Below are positions 9,221 through 17,749 of a stretch of DNA of 64,000 nucleotides, piece after piece; the first letter of the stretch is position 1, and the number at the start of each line of letters is the position of its first letter. Source of the stretch: Paenibacillus sp. FSL R5-0912 (GTDB lineage: Bacteria > Bacillota > Bacilli > Paenibacillales > Paenibacillaceae); the NCBI RefSeq assembly GCF_000758605.1, contig NZ_CP009282.1:4402001-4466000 (forward strand), read 5' to 3'. Under the pieces are notes generated by a model that was not told the origin of the DNA, did not search any database, and saw only the letters and a program-made list of their open reading frames with translations. The position numbers and the translations under genes were made by a program.

Positions 9221-9245
9221 GCCCGGCAGAGAATCTCTGCCGGGC
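9221..9245. terminator. GC-rich hairpin between convergent operons
   Basis: Ten-base arms GCCCGGCAGA and TCTGCCGGGC with a 5-base loop lie right behind the ABC ATPase stop. There is no long T run, so it may be a weak intrinsic terminator or a stabilising 3' hairpin for both the plus-strand ABC operon and the minus-strand PFOR operon. Confidence 0.6.
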
Positions 9246-9288
9246 GGGTATGAATGATGGCTAATTATAGTGGTGCTTAGGTTAAGCC

Positions 9289-11595
9289 TTACAAATCCGG
9301 ATGCTCATGTTTCGCTTTGAGACGGCTCCAGCGGCGCTGTACCTCATTCTCGAAGCTACGCAGTGCAGGCTCGTTCTCCGGCTTCAGCAGATGGCGCGTT
9401 TTGCCCATAGTCTTCAGCCAGGCGGAGACTTCAATCCGTTTCTCCTTGTCTTCCGGGTTATACGTGATGTTGGTCATGCCCTGCTCTACTTCATAGAGCG
9501 GGAAGAAGCAGGACTCAACGGCCAGGGAGACGATATCTGTACCGTCTTTGTCTTCACTCATCCAGTTGAGCGGACAGGCGATCAGAATCTTGCCATAGAC
9601 GAGACCTTCATTCTGAGCATACCACTGAGCCTTCGCAGCCTTCTTCAGCAGATCCTGCGGGTAAGCTTCACAGCCGGTGAAGACATAAGGGATATTGGTC
9701 GCAGCCATAATCTGTGCAGTGTCCTTATGCTGGGTCAGCTTGCCCTGCTGGGTTTTGCCGATGCTCGAAGTCGAAGTACGGTGTCCGAGCGGTGTGGAAT
9801 AGGACTGCTGTGCACCTGTATTCATGTAGCCCTCGTTATCGTATTCCACGATAATCATCTTGTGGCCGCGCAGCGCAGCGCCAATCGCCGGACCCATACC
9901 AATGTCCATACCGCCGTCACCGGTTACCATAACGAAGGTGAAGTCATCCTGCAGCCCCAGGCCGTCCAGCTCGCCGCGGCGTTTGCGTTCCCAGAACATT
10001 TCGACCACACCGGACAGCGTAGCTGCACCGTTCTGGAAGAGGTTGTGGATGAACGTTGATTTATGTGACGAATAAGGATAGCCGGTAGTTGTAACCATGG
10101 CACAGCCGGTGTGATACAGCGCTACGATATCCCCTTCAATCCCTTTGAAGAACAGCTCCAGGCCGGAGAAAATACCACAGCCCGGACATGCGCCATGTCC
10201 CGGAGACAGACGTCTTGGCTTCTTCATCAGGGAGCGGATCGGCGGAATCTTCACGGCCAGCTTACCTGTTTCTTCATTCTTGTTCACCGTAATCAGTCCG
10301 GTCTTCAACAGATCAAAGTTCATCGGCTTCAGCAGACGCTTCGGCGCATTCTCCGGCGCTCCCGGATTATGTCCGTAGTAATCAAACGGCACTTCTACGC
10401 GGTCCGCTACCACGGCATCCATTGCGAGCTGGAAGAAGTGATGGCCGTCTTCAGCATAGAAGTCTTTACCGCCCAGTCCGTAGATACGGCTGATTACCTT
10501 AGTGGTAGTGTTGCCGTAGGTGAACAATGCAGCCTTAATTTCGTTAACCATATTGCCGCCGTGTCCGCCGACGGAATCCGCACGGTCACCTACAGTAATG
10601 GCTTTGACATTCTTCAGCGCTTCAGCAATCTGCTTCTGCGGGAACGGGCGGATCATATTCGGGGAGATCGCTCCCGCTTTGATTCCTTGCAGACGCAGCT
10701 GGTCAACTACATCCTTGATAATCTCCGAAGCGGAGTTCATCAGGAATACGGCCACATCGGCATCCTCCATCCGGTACTGCTCGATCATGGGATAATGGCG
10801 GCCTGTCAGCACAGCGAATTCCGCTGCGATCTCTTCAAACACGTCACCGGCATTGTACATGGCTACCGACTGCTGATAACGGTTGTTGATATAATCCGGT
10901 TCGTTCATATAAGGACCTACAGTAACTGGGTTATTGCGGTCCAGCGTATCTGTGAAGCCAACTGGCGGCTGCTCGCCTACGAACTTGTGAACATCCTCGC
11001 GGTGGGCAAAAGCCTGCACACGGCGCTTCTGGTGAGAGGTGAAATAACCGTCGGAAGCAACCATAACCGGAAGGCGGACCTTGGCATGCTCCGCAAGCTT
11101 CAATGCCATCAGATTCATATCATATACGGACTGCGGATCACGGCACATCAGGATCGGCCAGCCGGTGTTCAGGGCGAAATACAAGTCGGAATGGTCACCG
11201 TGAATATTCAGCGGACCCGAGATCGAACGGCAGATCAGGTTCATAACCATAGGCATCCGCGTACCTGCTTGTACAGGCAACTGCTCCAGCATGAACATGT
11301 ACCCTTGAGCACTGGTAGCATTGAACACACGGCCGCCTGCTGTTGAAGCGCCGTAACAGATCCCGGCGGAGCTGTGCTCCCCATCGGAAGGCACCAGCAT
11401 AATGTCATGCTGGCCGCTGGCTTTCATGGTATCGAGGAACTGGGCAACCTCCGTCGACGGCGAGATCGGGAAATACCCCATAACATGATAGTTAATCTGA
11501 TGGGCGGCATAAGCAGCCATTTCATTGCCTGATTCATATAGGAATTTCTGCTCCACTTTTGCGGAGCCTACTTCTTTTTCATAATCAATAGCCAC
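9289..11595 (-). CDS. Pyruvate:ferredoxin oxidoreductase-type enzyme, fused alpha-beta subunit
   Basis: This 768-residue protein joins two modules that are separate chains in four-subunit PFORs. Residues about 15-440 are the alpha module: FPISPSTEVAQFL pyrimidine-binding start, and the PFOR-typical NIHGDHSD motif near residue 130. Residues about 460-768 are the beta, thiamine-diphosphate module with HGACPGCG, HTGCAMV and FTGCEAY cysteines that can ligate a [4Fe-4S] cluster, and the TPP motif TGDGGMDIGMG. It would oxidise pyruvate (or another 2-oxoacid) with CoA to acetyl-CoA, CO2 and reduced ferredoxin. A GTG start is used with AAAGGTGG about 9 bases upstream. It lies 26 bases after the gamma-delta partner, forming a two-gene operon. 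Substrate choice (pyruvate versus other 2-oxoacids) is inferred from the GDHSD motif. Confidence 0.9.
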   Translation of the reverse strand: MAIDYEKEVGSAKVEQKFLYESGNEMAAYAAHQINYHVMGYFPISPSTEVAQFLDTMKASGQHDIMLVPSDGEHSSAGICYGASTAGGRVFNATSAQGYMFMLEQLPVQAGTRMPMVMNLICRSISGPLNIHGDHSDLYFALNTGWPILMCRDPQSVYDMNLMALKLAEHAKVRLPVMVASDGYFTSHQKRRVQAFAHREDVHKFVGEQPPVGFTDTLDRNNPVTVGPYMNEPDYINNRYQQSVAMYNAGDVFEEIAAEFAVLTGRHYPMIEQYRMEDADVAVFLMNSASEIIKDVVDQLRLQGIKAGAISPNMIRPFPQKQIAEALKNVKAITVGDRADSVGGHGGNMVNEIKAALFTYGNTTTKVISRIYGLGGKDFYAEDGHHFFQLAMDAVVADRVEVPFDYYGHNPGAPENAPKRLLKPMNFDLLKTGLITVNKNEETGKLAVKIPPIRSLMKKPRRLSPGHGACPGCGIFSGLELFFKGIEGDIVALYHTGCAMVTTTGYPYSSHKSTFIHNLFQNGAATLSGVVEMFWERKRRGELDGLGLQDDFTFVMVTGDGGMDIGMGPAIGAALRGHKMIIVEYDNEGYMNTGAQQSYSTPLGHRTSTSSIGKTQQGKLTQHKDTAQIMAATNIPYVFTGCEAYPQDLLKKAAKAQWYAQNEGLVYGKILIACPLNWMSEDKDGTDIVSLAVESCFFPLYEVEQGMTNITYNPEDKEKRIEVSAWLKTMGKTRHLLKPENEPALRSFENEVQRRWSRLKAKHEHPDL

Positions 11596-11621
11596 AATTC
11601 ATTCCACCTTTCTTCCGAAAT

Positions 11622-12638
11622 TTAGACTTGAGTAACCAGATCAAACGTATGCTTCACGGTATGGCTGTCTGCATAGCCTTCCTTCTCCCGGGTGCTGGAG
11701 AGCGCCGAGGTCGGGCAGGCGCCGATGCATTTCAGGCAGCCTTTGCAATATTGATAGTCAATGCCGAGCAGGAACATCTGTGAACGGCCCTTGCGGTCCA
11801 GCCGTTCTTCCCATACGAAGCATTGATCCGGACATACCGTGTCACACTGTGCGCAGTTGATGCAGGACTCATTCTCATAGACCGGAAGCATACCGGAACG
11901 GGAGATGCTGAGGTTCTTCAGGAAACTGCCGCCCGGGTTCGTGATGGTGCCGCCTATCGGCTGAGTCTCGTAGCCGAGAGCGGAAATATCGGAGCGGACA
12001 TACACCGGCATGCTGTCGCCGGCAGCCAGCTCGAAATGCAGGAATTTCACTTCATTATAGCCACGGTCAAAGGTCGTAATGGCCGACTGGACCGCCTGCG
12101 GATATTTCTTGCCGAGCGATTTCTCAATAACGCCCTTCATAATATCGGTATCCAGGAACGGACAGAGCCGGAACAGCGCGCCAAGCATCGCCATATTCAC
12201 CCGGTTCTTCTCTTTCAGCGCGATGCTGGTGGCATCGATTACTGCAATCGTACCGGCCTTCATCTTCAGCAGTTCTTTGAGTTCTTCCGGCGTCTTGGCC
12301 GAGTTCACAAGAACGGTACTGTGTTCATGAATTCCGCTGGTTACGTTAACGGTCTTGGCAAGCGCTTCGTGAAAAACACCTACAACATGCGGACGTTCTA
12401 CCGGGGAGGTATCACGGATATGAGTGTCCATATCGCAGAAACGGATATGAGCTTTAACCGCCGACCCCTTCTTTTCCGAACCATACGATGAAAAACTGAC
12501 GCCATTGAGTCCTGCGCCGACTACACCCGCTTCTGCGAGCATCTTACCGGCAAGGTTCGCACCCAGGCCTCCAATAGATTCGAGACGAATCTCAAAGAAA
12601 CCGAGCTCATTTACTTTTGGCAATTGTACCACCGACAT
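11622..12638 (-). CDS. 2-oxoacid:ferredoxin oxidoreductase, fused gamma-delta subunit
   Basis: The 338-residue protein begins with a PorG gamma domain (residues about 12-190; IGGLGANLAGKMLAEAG, then GSEKKGS). It ends with a two-cluster ferredoxin (delta) domain containing CINCAQCDTVCP and CKGCLKCIGACP, each able to bind a [4Fe-4S] cluster. The delta module passes electrons from the TPP centre of the partner chain to external ferredoxin. It is the promoter-proximal gene of the operon. AAGAAAGGGG sits 3-4 bases before the ATG. Together with the next gene it reconstitutes alpha, beta, gamma and delta in two polypeptides. Confidence 0.9.
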   Translation of the reverse strand: MSVVQLPKVNELGFFEIRLESIGGLGANLAGKMLAEAGVVGAGLNGVSFSSYGSEKKGSAVKAHIRFCDMDTHIRDTSPVERPHVVGVFHEALAKTVNVTSGIHEHSTVLVNSAKTPEELKELLKMKAGTIAVIDATSIALKEKNRVNMAMLGALFRLCPFLDTDIMKGVIEKSLGKKYPQAVQSAITTFDRGYNEVKFLHFELAAGDSMPVYVRSDISALGYETQPIGGTITNPGGSFLKNLSISRSGMLPVYENESCINCAQCDTVCPDQCFVWEERLDRKGRSQMFLLGIDYQYCKGCLKCIGACPTSALSSTREKEGYADSHTVKHTFDLVTQV

Positions 12639-12981
12639 AACCCCTTTCTTAGTGTCAAGAAGAATAACATCCTTTTGACTTTTTCAACGATTGTAACTTG
12701 AAATTGTAAGCCGCGAAGTGACATATCTTGCATTTTCCACGCTTTGGGAATCACAATTCTTTATGGATTTCAATGGATTTCTTTATACGCGACAGCGCGG
12801 CGTTACTTCAATAGAAGGTAATCTGCCATAAAAACGACAAATTGTGAAAATTGTGTGTAATTCCGCGTTTTCCCAAGGATGAAGTGGAACCAATGTCACC
12901 CTTAATTTAGCAATAAAATTAAAAATTAAGATGTTAAATTTATCACAGATTTCATGATAAATGTCACAGGCGCCCATTATG
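12639..12981. other. Intergenic regulatory region upstream of the PFOR operon, with an 8-bp inverted repeat
   Basis: About 340 AT-rich bases separate the PFOR operon from the GH8 terminator. They hold the PFOR promoter, which I cannot pin down, and a perfect inverted repeat ATTTATCA-N9-TGATAAAT (12938-12945, 12955-12962). A TTGTGAAAATTGTGTG stretch at about 12842 on the plus strand contains one Rex/FNR-like half site (TTGTGAA) but is not a full palindrome. A 64-codon open frame here has no ribosome binding site and is not called. Confidence 0.4.
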
Positions 12982-13024
12982 AAAAAAGACGAAACCCGTG
13001 ATCAGAGATCACCCGGATTTCGTC
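12982..13024 (-). terminator. Terminator of the GH8 gene
   Basis: On the minus strand GACGAAA...TTTCGTC arms (12988-12994 with 13018-13024) continue into a GTGATC/GATCAC inner stem. The hairpin is followed by six T residues (A run 12982-12987). It lies about 30 bases after the GH8 stop codon. Confidence 0.85.
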
Positions 13025-13051
13025 TTTGGATCATATCAAGAATAAAAACGC

Positions 13052-14281
13052 TTAGTAAGTCCACCAGTTACCGGACATTACGATCATGGAGAACAGCTTA
13101 ATGCTGTCTTCATAATAATCCTCTGCCGCGCTGCCTGACGTATGGCTCCAGAGTGAATTCAGCCAGCTCTGGTTGCCTGATGAAGTCATCGCACTTACGC
13201 CGAACGGAGCATAGAACGCGCCGCTGTTGTAGCTGCCGAAAGTGGTTCCGTTCAGCTTGTAGCCGTCCTTGATGTTGCCCGGAGTATTGCTTACCTTAGT
13301 CTTGATCCAGCTGTTCAGCTGATTCAGCTGGGACAAGGCACGGTTATCGCCTGTGAGCAAATAATCGGTGGTAATCCGCCACGGGGTACGGCATGAATTG
13401 TAGTTATAATTGCCGTCGTTGGCATCCTCCAGGAAATTCGCTGCGGCCGGTTTATAGGTGTTACTGGAGTAGACTACGAAATCTGGCAGCAGACCGGTGG
13501 TAGAGCTATAACCGGTATAGAGGTTGTTAATAATCGTATAAGTCTTATCCGTTACATTCTGCCAGCGGGCATCGCCGGTAGCGGACTGGAAGGCCTTCAA
13601 ATGGCTGAGCATGAAATCGGAAGGACGGGTTGCTGTATTGTATGAACCGCTGTTCGCCCAGTCCCCCAGGCGGATGGTCCACTGGGTCTGATTGATCTCA
13701 TTATCCATGATTGCATTAATGATGTTAGTAGCTGCCTGCAAATAGTTGATCGTCCCGCTGCTTCCCCATTGTCTGTGAGCCAGCAGCAGCGAGTACGCAA
13801 TATCCATATCACCATCCGTTGCGGAATCCTCGCCTTCGATATTCTGGAAGCTGCTGTTCTGTTTCCAGGACATCAGATAAGGATTGATGGAGCTTGGATG
13901 TGCTGTGTAATAATTGTAGAGTCCGTTATAGTAGTTCTGCGCATTGGTGTCGTAACCGGCCATCAGGACAGTGAACAGCATGCCGTAGCCATGCGCTTCA
14001 GAGACGGTCTCCCCGTCTGAATTATATTTAACATAATATTTGCCTGTCCCGGCCGGTTTGAGATATGCACCCTTCCAGGCATCCCATTTGGTCTTAACCG
14101 CATTATCCATAACCGTCTGCGTAACATTATTCGGTTTGATGGTTCCGGCCGTATAGGTCGTATGCTGCGGGAACGGTTTGTTCACTGCGGCGAAAGCGGA
14201 CCCGGCAGGCAGGATAAAGAGCGCCAGACAAAGAAGCATCAGACTTTTCCAGTGCAGCTTGCGTTTCCCTTGCTTATTCAT
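13052..14281 (-). CDS. Secreted glycoside hydrolase family 8 endoglucanase
   Basis: The 409-residue precursor has a Sec signal peptide (KRK then LMLLCLALFILPAGSAFA, cleavage about residue 31). A single GH8 catalytic domain follows, and no carbohydrate-binding module is attached. The GH8 signature ATDGDMDIAYSLLLA (residues 154-168) is complete. Glu95 in VSEAHGYGM is the expected proton donor and the Asp in ATDGD the expected subsite/catalytic partner. Family members cleave beta-1,4-glucan, chitosan, xylan or lichenan by inversion; the substrate here is not determinable. The start at 14281 has GAGGAG about 12 bases upstream. A 28-bp perfect palindrome lies about 120 bases upstream. The gene is monocistronic with its own terminator. 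Confidence 0.92.
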   Translation of the reverse strand: MNKQGKRKLHWKSLMLLCLALFILPAGSAFAAVNKPFPQHTTYTAGTIKPNNVTQTVMDNAVKTKWDAWKGAYLKPAGTGKYYVKYNSDGETVSEAHGYGMLFTVLMAGYDTNAQNYYNGLYNYYTAHPSSINPYLMSWKQNSSFQNIEGEDSATDGDMDIAYSLLLAHRQWGSSGTINYLQAATNIINAIMDNEINQTQWTIRLGDWANSGSYNTATRPSDFMLSHLKAFQSATGDARWQNVTDKTYTIINNLYTGYSSTTGLLPDFVVYSSNTYKPAAANFLEDANDGNYNYNSCRTPWRITTDYLLTGDNRALSQLNQLNSWIKTKVSNTPGNIKDGYKLNGTTFGSYNSGAFYAPFGVSAMTSSGNQSWLNSLWSHTSGSAAEDYYEDSIKLFSMIVMSGNWWTY

Positions 14282-14399
14282 AACGCATTCACTCCTCATG
14301 ATTTGGTCGATATGGCTTCGAATCCATTGCAATCACAAACGAACTGCCTTAGGAAAAGCTCACCCCCTCACATGGAGTATTCGCCCAACTGTCTGCCGG

Positions 14400-14427
14400 G
14401 CTAAAGTTAAAGCGCTTTAACTTTAGC
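14400..14427. promoter_or_regulatory. 28-bp perfect palindrome, probable operator of the GH8 gene
   Basis: The half site GCTAAAGTTAAAGC is followed at once by its exact reverse complement, giving a palindrome centred on CG. The core TTAAAGCGCTTTAA matches the general form of LacI/CcpA-family operators (A/T-rich arms around a central CG). It lies 119-146 bases upstream of the GH8 start, so it could be overlapped by the promoter or an upstream repressor site. Confidence 0.65.
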
Positions 14428-14593
14428 TCCAAAAAATAACCATTTCTGTAAAAATTGTATTTAAGAACATATTTAATATATTATTCCAGAGACTTCGTGT
14501 CAATGAGCATATGGTCCTGCGTATTACGTGTCTATGAAGATATACGCAGCGGGCAGGGGGATGAGCCTGCCTGTCTTCTGCCCACACCCCGGC

Positions 14594-14635
14594 AAAAAGG
14601 CCTTCCCGGTCGTGGATTATCCACCGGCCGAGAGG
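14594..14635 (-). terminator. Possible terminator of the pncB operon
   Basis: On the minus strand a GTGGAT-A-ATCCAC hairpin, extended by CCGG arms, is followed by GGCC and then TTTTT (A run 14594-14598). It lies about 40-80 bases after the pncB stop. The stem is imperfect at its base. Nothing else was seen between here and the palindrome at 14.4 kb. Confidence 0.5.
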
Positions 14636-14673
14636 GCTAAGTTAATTGAGTATATTTCTATATAACAATCAGG

Positions 14674-16125
14674 CTATTCCACATCCGTCATCATATGCTC
14701 CGCGATCAGCTGCTGCTTGCGGTTCCACAGCTGCTCGCTGAGATTCACGCGGAATACTTCAGGGTTCAGCTTACGCAGGTACTCCGGCCAGAACAGATCA
14801 AGCTGCTCCTGATGGTAGCGGCGGATCTCGTTCAGATCCGGCAGCTGATAGACCTGGAAGCCGTTCACTACAATCGGCTCCAGCATTGGCAGCGCTTCAT
14901 AGTGCTCCACATGTTTTCTCATATAAGGATGCAGCGGATTGAACAGCTTGAGCCGGACACCGTTACGCGGCGCCTCTTCCCCGGAGAAGCTGATGTAATC
15001 TGCCAGGGCTTTACCGTTCTGCCCGATAATGCGGTAAACGGCCTTTTTGCCGGGAGTCGATACCTTCTCGGGATTAGAGGAAATCTTGATCGTTGGAATC
15101 ATCTCTCCGCTTGGAGATTCAATCTCGACCAGCTTGTATACTCCGCCTAGAGAAGGCTGATCGGAAGCTGTAATCAGCTGGGTTCCGACCCCCCACGTAT
15201 CAATAGCCGCCCCTTGCGACTTCAAGTTCATGATCGTGTTCTCATCCAGGTCATTGGAGGCAACGATCTTCACATACTGCAGGCCGGCTTCATCGAGCAT
15301 TTGCCGGGCTTTGCGGGATAAATAGGCTAAGTCACCGCTGTCGAGCCGGATGCCGTTCATCCGTTTGCCCTGCGCCTCCAGCTTCTTGGCGGTGTTAATC
15401 GCATTCGGCACACCGCTGCGCAGGGTATCGAAGGTATCGACCAGCAGGGTAACGCCGTCCGGCATTACTCTCGCGTAAGCGTCGAAGGCTTCCTGTTCGC
15501 TCGGGAAGCTCTGCACCCAGGAATGGGCATGGGTGCCCTTCGTAGGAATGCCGAACATTTTGCCGGCCAGCATGTTGGAGGTCGCATGGAAGCCGCCCAC
15601 ATACGCTGCCCGGGCACCCCATACGGCCGCATCTGCTTCCTGCGCACGCCGCGTTCCGAACTCAAGTAGCGTATCATTCGGGGCCACTTGCTTGATCCGG
15701 GAAGCTTTGGTCGCAATCAGGGTCTGGTAGTTCATGAAGTTCAGGATGGCTGTCTCCACCAGCTGAGCCTCCATAATCGTGCCTTCCACGCGGATCAGCG
15801 GCTCATCCGGGAAGACAAGCGCGCCTTCCTTCATCGAATGTATGCTGCCCTGGAAATGGAACTGCAGCAGCTCCTCCAGAAACGCCGGTGCATAATTCTC
15901 CTCCTGCTCCGACAAGTAGCGGATATCATCCTCTGTGAACCGCAGTTCAGCAATATACTGGGCAATCCGCTCCAGGCCTGCAAATACCGCGAACCCGTTG
16001 CCGAACGGCAGCTTGCGGAAATAAGCTTCAAATACAGCCCGGCGTTTGTGCGTGCCGTTAACCCAATGGGCGTACATCATATTAATCTGATATTTGTCTG
16101 TATGTAGAGCAAGTTCTCTCCTCAA
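14674..16125 (-). CDS. pncB: Nicotinate phosphoribosyltransferase
   Basis: The enzyme converts nicotinate, PRPP and ATP to nicotinate mononucleotide, the entry step of the Preiss-Handler NAD route. The roughly 483-residue protein opens with ALHTDKYQINMMYAHW and carries EFGTRRAQ (about 155-165), the autophosphorylated-His region GTHAHSWVQSF (about residues 200-210) and IRLDSGDLAYLS (about 265-275). All of these are family landmarks. I prefer the TTG start at 16125 because TTAGGAG lies about 7 bases upstream; a GTG at 16149 would place that site inside the gene. It is the last gene of a Nudix-pncA-pncB operon on the minus strand, the same gene partnership as B. subtilis yueJ-yueK. Confidence 0.92.
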   Translation of the reverse strand: MRRELALHTDKYQINMMYAHWVNGTHKRRAVFEAYFRKLPFGNGFAVFAGLERIAQYIAELRFTEDDIRYLSEQEENYAPAFLEELLQFHFQGSIHSMKEGALVFPDEPLIRVEGTIMEAQLVETAILNFMNYQTLIATKASRIKQVAPNDTLLEFGTRRAQEADAAVWGARAAYVGGFHATSNMLAGKMFGIPTKGTHAHSWVQSFPSEQEAFDAYARVMPDGVTLLVDTFDTLRSGVPNAINTAKKLEAQGKRMNGIRLDSGDLAYLSRKARQMLDEAGLQYVKIVASNDLDENTIMNLKSQGAAIDTWGVGTQLITASDQPSLGGVYKLVEIESPSGEMIPTIKISSNPEKVSTPGKKAVYRIIGQNGKALADYISFSGEEAPRNGVRLKLFNPLHPYMRKHVEHYEALPMLEPIVVNGFQVYQLPDLNEIRRYHQEQLDLFWPEYLRKLNPEVFRVNLSEQLWNRKQQLIAEHMMTDVE

Positions 16126-16251
16126 GTCCTCATCTCCTAATAGTTGCACTGCTGTAGCGGGATCTGCAGCTGCTGTTGTGTTATATAATCCAAATTTCCC
16201 CTTCGTTCCTTACAGCTTTTGATATTATCTTCGTTCAATTATATTATTTAT

Positions 16252-16794
16252 CTATGTGATAGCGACTACCTTCGCTCCGAGACTGCCCCGGAAATGTCCC
16301 AGTGCCCAAGTATGCCCGTCCGGGTTGAAGCTGGCTACCGCATCCTCGTGTACAATAATGCTGAATCCCAGATTATACGCATCCACTGCCGTATGCAGCA
16401 CACAGATATCCGTACATACTCCGATCAGGTGCAGCTCGGTAATGCCGCGTTCACGCAGCTTCAGCGCGAGATCCGTGCCGCTAAAAGCGCTGTACCGGGT
16501 TTTGTCCATCCAGTAGATGGCTTCACGGTTCGCTTCGTACACGGCCTTCAGGTTGCCGTAGAGCTCACGTCCTTGACTGCCCCGCAGATTATGCGGCGGA
16601 AATAATTTACTCTCCGGATGATATGGATCATCTGCTTCATGCAAGTCTACAGCCATCACAACATAATCCCCGCTCTGCACGAACTGTTCCGTGAGCTGGC
16701 TGACCCGTGGCGCAATCTCGATACCGGGCTGCCCTACCGGCAGACTTCCGTCAATGAAATCATTGGTGAAATCAATTACGATTAGTGCTCTCAT
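16252..16794 (-). CDS. pncA: Nicotinamidase
   Basis: The 180-residue isochorismatase-fold amidase hydrolyses nicotinamide to nicotinate, feeding the pncB product downstream. The catalytic triad is visible as Asp8 (VIDFTNDF), Lys98 (MDKTRYSAF) and Cys131 (GVCTDICVLHTA). The metal site region D50LH...H59PE is also present. Long stretches such as YHPESKLFPPHN and GVCTDICVLHTAVDAYN match the B. subtilis PncA/YueJ type as I recall it. It sits 48 bases after the Nudix gene and about 126 bases before pncB in the same orientation. Confidence 0.92.
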   Translation of the reverse strand: MRALIVIDFTNDFIDGSLPVGQPGIEIAPRVSQLTEQFVQSGDYVVMAVDLHEADDPYHPESKLFPPHNLRGSQGRELYGNLKAVYEANREAIYWMDKTRYSAFSGTDLALKLRERGITELHLIGVCTDICVLHTAVDAYNLGFSIIVHEDAVASFNPDGHTWALGHFRGSLGAKVVAIT

Positions 16795-16842
16795 TAGTTG
16801 ATAGCCTCCTCAAAGGGTTGTGAGCATAAGCTTCCCAGCAGA

Positions 16843-17613
16843 TTAGGTATAAATCGATAATAAAGGTTCATGGTCCGTGAACATATAGAGCTGTGCCGGA
16901 CGCTGGGAGTATTGATTGGAGCTGAGCGGATTGCCCGCTTCATCACTTACTTCCTTTAATATACCCTGCCGGCTGCGTGTTGACGTAATTTTACGGATAA
17001 AATTCGGTTCCTTGAATTCAGGCACGACCGTCTGGATCACCTGATACAGCTCACTTAGCGTGAAATGGCGCGGCAGAAACTGCCGTGCAATCGTAGTCTG
17101 CAGCATTTGCTGCTGAATCCGCAGATAAGCGTCGGTAATAATATCATGGTGGTCAAAAGCCAGCTCCAGCTTCTCCAGCGCTTCCTGCAGGGTGAACAGG
17201 CCAACCTCCCCTGCATCATCAGAGGCCTGACGCTGCTCCAGCATCCACTCCTCGACCAGTGCAAAAAACGCATGGCTGATGATCCAGCCCCGCGGATCGC
17301 GCCCCGGCTTGCTGTAGACACCGAGATATTCCAAATGGCCGCCGTCTACGCCGGTCTCTTCCTTCAGCTCACGCGTAGCCGCATCATAGATCGATTCATC
17401 TTCCTGGCAAAAACCGCCCGGCAAAGCCCACATACCTGCATAGGGCCATTTCTTGCGCCGGATCAGCATAACTTTCAACTCCCGCAGCGGGAGTGTCTTC
17501 GTGACCGTCTTCCGTTCGCGTTTGGTCAGCGTAAACATGACAATATCCGCCGGAACGCCGTCCGGAGTGCGGTATTTTTTGGAGTTATAGGTTTGTTCCA
17601 CGTTCTCGCTCAC
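16843..17613 (-). CDS. NrtR-like Nudix protein with C-terminal winged helix
   Basis: The 256-residue protein has an N-terminal Nudix domain with a complete box GGFCQEDESI...REL KEETG (residues about 67-89). A C-terminal segment (about 165-240; FTLSELYQVIQTVV, then FIRKITSTRSRQGILKE) looks like the winged helix of NrtR regulators. NrtR proteins bind ADP-ribose or related nucleotides and repress NAD biosynthesis genes. In this organism the Nudix box is intact, so hydrolytic activity is also possible. As the first gene of the pncA-pncB operon it may autoregulate NAD salvage. No clear operator palindrome was found upstream of 17613. Confidence 0.85.
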   Translation of the reverse strand: MSENVEQTYNSKKYRTPDGVPADIVMFTLTKRERKTVTKTLPLRELKVMLIRRKKWPYAGMWALPGGFCQEDESIYDAATRELKEETGVDGGHLEYLGVYSKPGRDPRGWIISHAFFALVEEWMLEQRQASDDAGEVGLFTLQEALEKLELAFDHHDIITDAYLRIQQQMLQTTIARQFLPRHFTLSELYQVIQTVVPEFKEPNFIRKITSTRSRQGILKEVSDEAGNPLSSNQYSQRPAQLYMFTDHEPLLSIYT

Positions 17614-17710
17614 TTTAGATCATCCTTTGCCGCAGCTATATTTGCTGTTCGTATCTTTTAATGTACCAAACCTGTCCTCTTAAAATCAACCGCAGTTCGC
17701 GCTATATATG

Positions 17711-17737
17711 AAAAAGGGACGGATTCTCATCCGCCCC
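17711..17737 (-). terminator. Terminator of the miaB-ricA operon
   Basis: On the minus strand GGGGCGGAT-GAGA-ATCCGTCCC is followed by TTTTT (A run 17711-17715). It begins about 13 bases after the ricA stop codon. Confidence 0.85.
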
Positions 17738-17749
17738 GGGGGTATTCAA

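Noticed and set aside
9301..11346. Long plus-strand open frames of 250-410 codons opposite the PFOR gene
   Set aside because: They mirror the codon bias of the PFOR gene, have no ribosome binding sites and give basic, His/Gln/Arg-rich products typical of antisense frames.
12842..12862. Possible Rex or FNR operator upstream of PFOR (TTGTGAAAATTGTG)
   Set aside because: Only one half site matches; the second half is a direct and not an inverted repeat, so a full operator cannot be claimed.
12783..12977. A 64-codon minus-strand frame in the PFOR upstream region
   Set aside because: No ribosome binding site, AT-rich composition and odd residue content; more likely non-coding regulatory DNA.
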